This document shows positions 1-9,900 of a stretch of 60,000 nt of DNA, piece after piece. This DNA comes from Symsagittifera roscoffensis (taxonomy: Eukaryota; Xenacoelomorpha; Acoela; Convolutidae). The translations under genes and the position numbers were made by a program. The DNA lies in assembly GCF_963678635.1 (NCBI RefSeq), contig NC_087064.1, positions 1,861,926 to 1,921,925 on the forward strand, given 5' to 3'. Numbering within the stretch: position 1 is the first letter of the stretch; each line of letters opens with the position of its first letter. The notes beneath the pieces are model-generated. The model did no database searches, was not told the DNA's origin, and saw only the letters and a program-made list of their open reading frames with translations.

Positions 1-130
1 GTTATTTTCTACATAAAATGTTTTTCAGTTATCTGGTTTTTCTATGACTGTCGAATATGCCTAATCTCTTGATTTCTGTTCAGCGGTGAAGTTTTGCTGG
101 GCCGTCAGTCTTATTTTTGAACCTGTGTAG

Positions 131-439
131 GTTACGTGTCTGTCAATCTGCGTAATGGTCATGTCGAAATAGCGGACGGAGCTGTGGATGCTGAGCTGGG
201 CATGAAAGTGACCTTAGCCTTCTCCATCGCCATGATGCACGTGTTATGCCAGCCAAGACCCCCCGATGGAGCGGACAGGGCCCAGTACCCGAACTCGATC
301 GACGTCGACTCCTTGGAGATGGTGGTGGCGGCTGGCTACTACGCGGGAGTGCCCCACAACACCAAGATCAACCAGTACTCGGGCGGGTGTGGTGGGTGCG
401 GAGGATGTGGTGGGTGCGGGGGTTGTGGCGGCTGCGGAG
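131..439 (+). CDS. Penultimate exon of the CGG-tail gene
   Basis: The in-frame TGA at 118-120 and the acceptor ending at 130 set the 5' border. The donor is GTAAGT from 440. The last 50 bases are a 9-bp minisatellite (TGY GGN GGN) encoding Cys-Gly-Gly repeats. Confidence 0.62.
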
Positions 440-3400
440 GTAAGTTGTTAGTTTTTAAGCTAGATAACTTTTTTTCTTTGTTTTAAAGTGTCAATTAACG
501 CAGTGAAGACACCTGTGTTGTTGTTGTAGCTACATCGATCTCTGCTTCGAGCTTCTGATTGAATTAGAGAGATAGTTTATGTTTGAGAGATCGAGAGAGA
601 GAGAGAGAGAGAGTTAGGGAAATTTCGTTCCTGTCTGGTCATGTTGGTTTCGTCTCGTTCAATCTATCATTGCAGCTCCCACAGGGTCTCTAGCGGCAAA
701 ACCGACGTAGAATGGGAACCAACTTTTCCAGTGATAGCGTCTCTGTGCTGGTGTCGGCACCTTCCCTCTCTATAGCACACTCAAGAGGGAGGATTCGATG
801 TGGTATTGAAACCCGTTCTAGGGGCCAAGTTTTTCGGCGTGCGGAGAACCGAGTGAAACTCCATGCCCGGTTCAAGCGGGCAGTTTTTAGTTAGTGGGGA
901 GGACCGAGAAAAACTCCCGTTACGTGGGGTTATTTGATGAGCTGTAGATGTTTGGCAGCTTTTCGGGATTCTCCCATAAGCTCTCGATGGTAAGTGAGGT
1001 TGAGTGTACCCGGCAGTTAAACAGATGATCGGTGGTGTGTGGTCCTATGTGGCAACTTGGGCAGACATCGGGTATGTTGTTGTTAAGCCTGTGGTGGTAG
1101 CTGGTGAGGTGAATTGAGTATCCGGATCGCAGCTGTGACAGTGTGCATCGAGTTTTCCGGTCAAGTTTGCTTTCAATTAGATATAAAATAGGAGGTATTC
1201 TACCAAGTAGCTTAGACTTTTCGTTAAGCTTTAACATATTCAAGCTTTGAGATGTTCTCCTGGTTTTCGTTTAGCGAATGTTCAATGTGAGGTTTAAACT
1301 TACGTTCGAGGGTTGGCCTAATATTCCGATTAAAACCTTTGTAGTTAACAGTGTGGTGGTCAGCTCTGTGCTCGTGGTAGCTCACGAGAAGAAAATGTTT
1401 AGACAGCATTTCATTGTGTTTTTTTTAGCTCGTAGAATTTTATTTTCATCATGCAAGTGTGTTATGTCACTCATTCTTAGTCATCCCGTAGTTGTTCTTA
1501 AGGCGTTGTTTTGCTTTACTTGTAAACGTTGCCAGTTGGTGTAGCTAAGTGTGGGGGTCCAACTTGGAGCTGCGTAGTTCAGAACACTCCATCCTATTGC
1601 CTTTTAAGTAACGCTGAGTGTTTCTTTGGAGCAAACCCAAGAAGTGCCGGCAAGTTTTTTTAGTACATTATTCCTTTTTTGTAGTTTGACACAGGTCTTA
1701 TTGCAGTGTTCCATTCCTTTTTTGTAGTTTGCACAGGTCTTATTGCAGTGTTTGTTAAAATTCAATCGGTTGTCAAATGTTACTCCAAGAATTTTGGGGT
1801 TGCGACTAGTGGGCAGGTTAGTTGCGTCAACCATTCTGTCCATGTTGAAAAAATTGATGTTGTAGACTTATCTTTTGATAATGAAAGATTTGTGACTGGT
1901 AGCCAGGTGTTGAGGCTGTTAATGTAAGGATTCATGTTATCTGCTAAAGTATCATTATTGGGCCCTGGTGTTGTGAGGGTTATGTCATCTGCATAAGTAG
2001 TCACTTTGATGTTATCACTCTTTGGTAGAGGCATTTTGACATATAGAGAATAAATAGGACCGGGGATAGCACACCACCTTGTGGGACACCTTGTTTCACG
2101 TTCCTGCGTTTAGATTTAGTGTCTCTGAGTTCTGCATATGTATGTCTACCTCGTAGGTAGGCAAGAATCCAACTTTTTGTGTTATTGGAAAGATTCGAGC
2201 TGGCGATGTCGTTGCGCAGATGGTGGTGGTCAACAGTATCAAAGGCTGCAGTCAATGTTCTGTGACGCGATTTGGCCTGGTTCAAGCCAGCTTTTATGTA
2301 AATTGAGATACAAATAAGGGCAGTAGTTGTCGATCTTTCTTTTCTAAGCCCGTGTTGGTGTTCCTGAAAATTTACCTTAAAATTGAATTCGGGTAGAAGT
2401 TAACGCTCTATGAGTTTTGCCACTGGAGAGAGCAGTGCAATTGGAAGCTCTTAGCTTGTTCGGGGTCTTTACCGAGCTTTGCCAGGGGTATTACTCTTCC
2501 CTATCTCCAGTTTTCGGGTATTGTTGCTCAAGGAGAGGCTTATCAATGAGAGGTTTATCAATGAGAGGTTTATCAGCTTGGAGGTATTTGATGGCTTGTT
2601 TTCCAATGAATAGATTTTTTTGTTTAGTTCATTAATTTTGTGCGTTTGTTAGAGATTGACCCTTATTTTTGAGAGTTTAAGAGCTTCCGTTGGAAATTTC
2701 AGCTTCATCTCTTTAATGCATCCTTGAGGTATGTCTAGATACCGTGCCGCAATTTATTTTACTGAAAATTTTGTGACGGTCATTGGTTGATTTGGGTAGA
2801 GCTAATTTTTGAAACGCTTTTTCGCGCTCAGTACGGAACTTAGTGTTATTTGTTTTCCTTGTTGGTGTATGTTCGTTTAGAACAACAAAATCAGACGCGT
2901 CTAGATCATCTACAATTTTTAGACCACGCGAGTCAGGTTGTATTTCGGAGAACCACAGAGCGGTATGTGCGTTGGCATCGCCTAACATTAGTGCATCTGT
3001 GTTCACTAGTAGGTGTTGGGTTGATGCAGTGTATCCAGGACTACAGCTTGAATGTGGTGGGATTTAGATATTAAGGATTGTTAAGGATGACGTGCTGGTA
3101 ACTATTTTGATTGCTTGTTGTTCTCTGTGGGGGTCGTTATGTGATAGTTTTAGTGTCTGATGTTTTATGTCGTCCTTAATGATGAATGCTAGTCCGCCTC
3201 CTTTGCCGCGACTCGTGGGTCGGTTTTGTGCGACGATTTGGTATCCATTAGGGGACTCAAGTTCATTTGTAAGGAAAGTTTCTTGGATTGCTGCAACCTT
3301 TGTGTTTGTTGTAGCCATGTGGTGGATGATGTTATCTAATTTTGGTCTAAGACGGTTTGCATTAATTTGTAGTATCCGAAGTTGGTGTTGATGTTTTGGT

Positions 3401-3781
3401 GGTGGAGGTTGTTGTTGTCTATTAAGGGCTTCGATGAGGTTGATTATGCAGAAGTCACAATTCCCACAATAAAAACTGCGTGACCATTGATTGATATTTT
3501 AAGTGTGGAGCAATTTAGGTGTATCCACTCTCCAAAGTGGCACAAGACACTGTATTGATTAGGGGTAAACTTAGTCTGACAGATATTACAGTTATATGGG
3601 ACTGGGTTTTGTTCGATTCCGCTGCGGAATAATCGTGAGAACTAGAAGTCCAGTCAGTAAAAAGTACATGAGCAGGTAGGCTGGTTTTGGCTGCTCAATG
3701 CTCAGAATCACGTGTCTTGTTTCTTCTCTTTGTTCTTTCGTTTTCTCTCCTGTTTCTTCGTCTTCCCTCCGTTTCGCTTCC

Positions 3782-3826
<45 letters not shown>

Positions 3827-4878
3827 AACACTCTCTCTCTCCTTTTCTCTCTTTGGCTCTCGACACGAGACCGATGTAGTATAAATGGAATTCGGGCACC
3901 ACCTTGCTGGATGATGCGTGGTCCAGCCGCGTAGAGGCATCCATTCTTTGAACCAAGACACCTATGTAATCGTTATTGTTTTTTTTTTCGATTGTTACGA
4001 GTATGTACACAATGGGGCGTTTTTTCGTATTATGAAGTCCGCTGTTTTCTAACCCAAGTTGCAAATATAAGATGACACTTTCATTTGATGGCACTTTGCC
4101 ATTACATCTATTTATTTTTTGACTCTTCATCTCCGGCACGTACCAGAGTTTTGTATTTTTACATTGTCTTTCCTTTTTTTTCACTTTTTGACCTTTTTAG
4201 GCCTGCTTGTTTCTGGTTTTTGCTTGAGTCTGCGAAATTCAGCTTTACTTCAATTTGTTTAGTCAGTTTGATTAGTTAGGTTTAATTCAAAATCATTTGC
4301 TAAAAGTAAGTTAAGTTTCGCTCTCCAATGAGGAAATAGGAAGTTGCGGGAAAAAACATGAACGATCAGTTTGCTTTAAAAAAAGCCAAATCAGGGTAAA
4401 TAAGAGCTTCTCAGAAAATTTAAGTATCAAAAAACTGAAATTTTATTAGAAAACTAATTAGAGTTTTTTCACAACCGCTGAGTTGATGCTTGTTCCTTGG
4501 CAACCGCGTTTTTCTTTTTGATTAAGTTTTCGTTTATTTATCAACCTTGAAATAGCACAGTGGCATTAGTTTCTAGATACTCATGGATACCTCCGGTTCG
4601 CTTATAACCTTAAAATGGATGCGAAACGACATTTGTTTTTTTTCCGGTTTCAACAGTTCGTAGCTATGTTCAATAGTTTCAATTAGATTAGTTCAGCTGG
4701 TTTTTTAAGCTATCATGATTAGATGATCATCATGATTTTTTTCACTTTGGTCTTCTTTGATCAAGTGAAGCCACTTAGTTGTCAGTTGTAGTCTGCCTGC
4801 AGTTATTGAGTCACCTTTATTTCAGGCTGTGGAGGTTGTGGTGGGTGTGGAGGAGGATGCGGCGGATGCGGGGGGTAG
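131..4878 (+). CDS. 3' part of a gene for a protein with a Cys-Gly-Gly repeat tail (two exons)
   Basis: Two exons are visible, 131-439 and 4826-4878, joined across an intron of about 4.4 kb. The first follows an acceptor ending in TGTAG at 130 and ends at a strong GTAAGT donor; the second follows TTATTTCAG. The reading frame continues across the junction (phase 1) and stops at TAG 4876-4878. The encoded end begins with about 85 ordinary residues, including the stretch NLRNGHVEIADGAVDAELG and a hydrophobic patch LAFSIAMMHVLC. It then becomes a tail of CGG repeats, six before the splice junction and five more after it, one of them with an extra Gly. I do not recognise the family. Regularly spaced Cys could bind metal, form disulfides or carry lipid, but that is inference. 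Upstream exons lie outside the window. Being bounded by good splice sites, in frame across the intron and richer in GC than its surroundings, it is probably a real gene. Confidence 0.62.
592..613. repeat. (GA)n microsatellite
   Basis: Uninterrupted GA dinucleotides inside the intron of the CGG-tail gene. Confidence 0.9.
655..905 (-). mobile_element. GC-rich 3' flank or 3' UTR of the decayed LINE
   Basis: This block is clearly richer in GC than the intron around it and directly follows, in the minus direction, the last recognisable LINE codons. It holds a small hairpin near 862-880 (TGCCCG, 7-nt loop, CGGGCA). No convincing coding frame was found. Assignment to the LINE 3' UTR is inference from position; a structured RNA is the alternative. 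Confidence 0.35.
905..3600 (-). pseudogene. Decayed jockey-like LINE (PHD-like finger, endonuclease, reverse transcriptase, C-terminal Cys/His region)
   Basis: Read on the minus strand, fragments in several frames give the ordered domains of a non-LTR retrotransposon. A PHD-like finger is at about 3590-3447 (CNIC, LCHFGEWIHLNC, FYCGNC). An APE-type endonuclease follows at about 3420-2713 (LRILQINANRLR, AIQETFL, GGGLAFI, LMLGDANAH). The reverse transcriptase is at about 2300-1604 (AFDTVDHHHL, GVPQGGVLSPVLF, TYADDI). A C-terminal region at about 1430-920 includes RCTLSQLRSGYS and CPSCHIGPHTTDHLFNC. Frameshifts and stops separate the pieces, so it is dead. The jockey/I-like placement rests on motif style, not on a tree. 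The insertion lies wholly in the intron of the CGG-tail gene, in the opposite orientation. Confidence 0.85.
3786..3846. repeat. (CT)n microsatellite
   Basis: A long pyrimidine tract of CT dinucleotides with minor interruptions. Its sequence neighbourhood (3700-3860) is pyrimidine-rich overall and produces Ser/Leu or Arg/Glu shadow frames that are not genes. Confidence 0.9.
3870..4825. other. Remaining intron of the CGG-tail gene
   Basis: AT-rich. No exon, RNA gene or clear mobile element was seen. A short stretch near 4050-4110 faintly resembles the tRNA-derived repeat at 7500-8126. Confidence 0.5.
4826..4878 (+). CDS. Last exon of the CGG-tail gene
   Basis: The exon starts after TTATTTCAG. 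The split codon (G plus GC) encodes Gly and the frame reads on through five more Cys-Gly-Gly-type units to TAG 4876-4878. That the same repeat resumes in the correct phase 4.4 kb away is strong evidence for the splice. Confidence 0.62.
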
Positions 4879-6753
4879 GCGCCTGCCCTCATGCTCACCT
4901 CCACTTCGCCTGTCTGTTCTATTCACTCACCCAAACGGCCGAACAACCAGCCGCATCGATTGAAGAAACATGCACAAAGAGAACATAATTTACAATCTTC
5001 GCAGTGGAAATTGTTCTATCCATTGTCCTCCTTTTTTATCCCGATAGCCTTGATCTTTTCTACTCTTCACTGACAACAACAGTATAGAAATATTCCAAGA
5101 GAAGCTTTCGAATGCACTTTTCTAAACTCTAAATTAAAAACTGAAAGAAAATTTATTTTTCATTCAATGCGGTGCAATTTAATCATGTCCATGTTAATTA
5201 GCTTGCAAGTACAAATTGTTTAGCTGGATCGCAGTGTTTTTCTCAGAGAAAAATAGTTGTAAATACTTTATATAATATGAAATATAAAAATAGTTGCCTG
5301 CTAGCGGGCTGTTTGAATGCACATATTTTAGTTATTAAATTTAGATTTATTTTGAGTTTTTTCGATGTGAATCGTGAACTCAACATAGTGAAACTAACCA
5401 ACTGATTTGAAGAATTCGCATATCCGTAGCAGTTTGGTTTAATTGTTTGTGCGATCATCATTATAGTAAATAAAATTTTAGTCAAACTTTTTGACTTGAA
5501 GTTGTGTCGAAGAAAGCAATGGACTACGCAACAAATTAACGCAATGATTTAGTACGCTTAAGATAAGCAATCGATATCAAATTGGGATGTAGCCTTTCTC
5601 GGGGGAAAATTTTCTTAAACAAAATCGAATTAATCATTCTACTGCCTGACCTAAAATAAATTTAATGTGGTATCGCAATTGGTGCAAATCTCCACTTCGC
5701 TAACAGTCGATAAAAGTAGTTTAGACTCTTATATAGGTCGCGATGGTTGTCCTTTTTTAGGAAAATTTTTGATGATTTTTAAACGTTTTTTTCCCAGGAA
5801 AAGTTCTAAAATTTATTCTGGCTCAAATTTACTTTTTCGCGGTTTGACATTTAAAAAAGTTTTAGTTCATTTCCTTCCTTGAAAGCAAGGCAATTTCCTC
5901 TATCGGACAGTCAAATTTTAAAAGTCACAATGAACGTGATCGACTTCTGAGTTCGAAAATGGAATTCAATTATCGAATTCCCCAGCGAAATAGCAAATTT
6001 TTACCAAAGTCTTCTCCAATTGGGTTGATTTTATTACGCAAGCGTTATCAAACTGGATTATAGACTTTTTTCTAGTTAACTAGTTTAACAAAAACAGTTG
6101 AATCACTTGACAAGTTCAGTCCTCTTCACCTGCCATGCTCTTCGACTGACATGCTCAATTTCATCTAAATTCAAATTTAAGGTGTCTCAAAGATTGTCGG
6201 CCTTGTTTCCGCTTCGTAAGTTTTGTCCAGTTGCTAATTAGAATTTCAAATGTATTGCTTGGCATGTTTTCCTAGAATTTCTTTTTTTTAGATAAATTTT
6301 TTTAAAATCAGATAACGAAGTTGTTATCGAGCTCTTAAAATTTTATTTTTATGTGTTGAATAATGCGATTTTTAGAATGATTAGGGTAAAACGTTGACTA
6401 GAATGTATATTCGGATGATTAAACTTACACAAATCTGACAATAGTTTTAAAATTAAACTCTGGTATCAAATTGCATACTTCATTTAGACTTCTCTAAATG
6501 GTTTGGTGACTCTTTTCAAAAACCAGTGACAGTTTCAAATAACCTCCACTAGTTATTTTGTCTGTCGTTTTTTGAAATTGCTTTCATCTTCCAAATAGTT
6601 TGATTTGCAACAGTCTGTGCTGAATGTCTTTTCTAAATATTAAGCAGATAGTTGTATAGTTGTGCGTGTCAAGTTAGATTTTTTTCTCTTCGCAATGACA
6701 CAAATCTGCTACGAAATAGGAAGAAGGTGTTCTGGAAAAGAGTCGATTAGTAA
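4879..6753. other. Intergenic DNA between converging genes
   Basis: AT-rich and gene-free. It contains the 3' flank of the CGG-tail gene and, at its right end, the 3' flank of PKA-C on the other strand. No further feature can be supported. Confidence 0.5.
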
Positions 6754-6759
6754 TTTATT
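6754..6759 (-). terminator. Candidate poly(A) signal of PKA-C
   Basis: AATAAA on the minus strand about 50 bases downstream of the PKA-C stop codon. It is placed well but the hexamer is common in AT-rich DNA. Confidence 0.4.
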
Positions 6760-6809
6760 AAGTGCAATTAAGGGTTGACAATAATTGATGTCTCCGGCTG
6801 GGATTTGGA

Positions 6810-6935
6810 TCAGAAGTCTTTGAACTCCTCTTCGTATAAGCACTTCTTGTCCATTGGCAGTGGGTCTTCGTCATACTTCTCAAAGTTTCCGTCATCTCCT
6901 TCGCCCTTCACTTCCGGTACTAATGGAGCCTTCAG
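6810..6935 (-). CDS. PKA-C: PKA-C last exon (C-terminal tail)
   Basis: Encodes 41 residues, from [13 protein letters not shown] through NFEKY (adenine-pocket Phe and Tyr kept) to the hydrophobic motif FKDF and TGA at 6810-6812. Acceptor TTTGTTCAG. Confidence 0.93.
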   Translation of the reverse strand: MKAPLVPEVKGEGDDGNFEKYDEDPLPMDKKCLYEEEFKDF

Positions 6936-9900
6936 CTGAACAAAAAACGAACGGATTGATCAAATTTGTGAACATAACACGCTACACCTAATATCCCAAC
7001 TTAAACTTCAGTGAGTCAGGAAAATTATAATTTGATTTGTTTTGTAATCAAAATAAACATTTGAAAACGAAAATAGCCATGTTTTTCACTTTTTGAAGGA
7101 TTTTTTAAAAATCTTGAAAATGTTTAAAATGCAATGCTAAAATGAGCAGAATTATTTACTGCAAAATCTATTTCCGTATTGAATTGTTTGCTTGAAAAAG
7201 AAGTGTTTTTTACGAGTTAAGTTATTGCCATCAACGATTTATATTATTTATCAAGGTGACAGTCTCAGAAAGTCATTACGAGGACGAACTGTGCATTTTG
7301 TGAAATGTAAACGGATTCTGCAATAAGGACGCTCCATTTGTCCTTCTTCTGTTCTTTCATTTTCTTTGATCGTTCCGGCAAAATTTTGACTTCGTAATGG
7401 TTCACTTTAAAAATAGAATTATTTTTGACCGAATTTACAAAAAGACAAATACTACTGAAAAGATAAGCATATTGACAAAAAGAGGGCATATTTTAATACA
7501 CTAGCAAACTTTAGTGAGCGATAGTGTGATAGTACGACTATTCTTTTTTCTAACCTAAGTCGCAATATTTGTTGGCACTTTTAAGGCTGTTTGATAGCTT
7601 GTGATTTGACATTCGAATAGTAAGAAGTTAACACAGTTGATGCATTTTTAATTCATCAAATGAACCGAAAAAAGCTATTTGTTTCAAACAACATAACAAT
7701 CATGAAAACTTGAATTCAGAAATTTTTTTTACTGAATATATCTCGCAATTTTTTGAAATGCATAGTTTAAACATAATTTTGCTTAAGATTTTCAATTTTT
7801 TTACATGCAAAGTTAAAGTGAATGCCTTCAGTTTCAGTTTCTTATATTCCAAACTATTACTTTCAAAACTGTGTCTATTTCTGTATGGTACCACTTTTTG
7901 CTGCCTTGCATTGGCAAATTATTAGCAAATATAGTGGCCGAGAGGGTTCGTGGCCGAGAGGGCAGCGAATGATACTCAAATTTTTGAGGTCGCAGGTTCG
8001 AAGCCACTATGTAGCAAAGATTCACTACTTCCCGGCTAATATCTATTTTTTATCAGTTCATTTTATGAAGCTGCTTTTTGTCGTGTTTTCGCTAATGTTT
8101 GCGAAGCGAAGCTTCGCCACTGTGTGAAATTGTAGAACTATGAGCAATCTTTGATGAAATTAGCGATAGCAGCTACGATTTTCTGCTTTCTAAAATTTTC
8201 AACAATTCAGCCCGAAAGTCTTAATTCAGCTCAAATAAAAATTGACGCATCTGGAGATTTACAAAATGACAAATAATATTATTAACAAAAAGACAATCTA
8301 TCTATAGACGAATCAAGTTGGGGTGGTGCAGGAAAATTAATTAAACAAGAATTTTTATTTTTGAGTGTCTACCAGCATGGGGTATAAATAATATAAGAAA
8401 GGCAGCGAGTACAATTTGATCAGTAAAAGTGGAATCTTTAAAATGAACGCCTTGAAGCAAAATTATTTCGATTGCGTTCAAATGTGTCAATGCAAAATCG
8501 ACTGCAACGCTCAATAATTGGCAGAGTTCAGCTAGGGAGGAAATTAACCCTACAGAACGTCATTTTTCTAGAGATTGTACAGTAGCTACACTCTATACAA
8601 AAGTTTTGTATTTAGGAAATTTCCTGATATTTAATTACAGAAATCAAAATAAGACTTGATCGAAAATGGATTATCTATATAAAAAATTTTGTATTTAGGA
8701 AAGTTTCGGATATTTAATTACAGGAATGAAAACAAGACATGATAGAAAATGGATCATCTATAAGTAAATCAAGTCAAATCAAATTTTTTGACGCAAAACA
8801 ATATTTCAACGGGGCATTTTCCCACCTAAAATTTATCACATATTAGAGTAGCCAATCTTAGATTTGAAATCTGTAGCTTATTTCGACTTTTGATCTTCGA
8901 CTTACTATCTTTTGTTTTGAAAATTAAAACAAGCCAATCATAGTCAAGTTGCGTGCGTTTTTTTGTTCTGAGTCTTAGACCGGGTTTCAAGGGCTTCGTG
9001 AAGCATTATTAAGTGCTAATGATCCAACAAAACTTCACCACATTGAGAACAGTAATGATTTTTCATACTGTTACCCGGAAAACTCAAGGTGTTGCGGAGT
9101 AGCGTGACAGAAAAATATTACACTTGATAATGTTTTGAAATGATTTAAAGCCCTTCCTTTTACTAAAGCAAAATACGAATTTACCGAATTAATTTTTTTA
9201 TTTGGTTATAAAATAATTACTACACGGCATTTTAACGTCATTTTTTCCAATAAGCTTTCATCAATTAATTTTTATAAAAAATTTGATATGAAATCATTTG
9301 AATGAGCAATGAAGAAAATCCATCATTAGAGTAACTTAACCGTTAAGTTTTTTATATCGAGCATGGACCTCATCTGAACCAAACTTGGGTGTATTTTAAA
9401 AGATCATGGGGCTTTGCAAAGTAAAACTTTTCTGGCTAAAAAAATTTTCAATCAACATGTTGCTAGTATTAGAAAAAACTTACCGGGGCAATGGGAGAAA
9501 CAGATTGCTGCGCAAAAGTTGACTTTGAAAAGTTCAATTTTTTTTCTTTGAAACTGATAAAAATGAAGTTTTAGGGACCATTGGAGATCCAGATCAAAGC
9601 AAAATTTTGTGCTCATTAGAGAAACTCAAATGAATGAAGTTCTTAAGTCAGTCGCACGAATTTTTGCATATTTTTAATGAGTGTTTCAGGCAAATGATTT
9701 TCAGATTGTTTTCAGATTTTTGTTACACATTTTTCCGAATATTTTTTAATGCATATATTCAAAGTTCTGCTGAAGACAATTTAATTTTTAGAATAAAAGC
9801 CCAATCTGAATAAAAGCCCAATTGCTACCCTCAATTTGAACTCTCTGATTAAACAAAGCTTAAGATGCCCAAAGAACTTAGAAGGTTCTCATGTTTGTTT

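Noticed and set aside
3592-4184. Frames rich in Arg/Glu or Ser/Leu around the CT microsatellite, up to 158 codons
   Set aside because: They are translations of the (CT)n tract and its pyrimidine-rich surroundings.
7940-8010. Functional tRNA gene
   Set aside because: Only box A and B are tRNA-like; the acceptor and anticodon stems do not pair, and the segment recurs inside a repeat.
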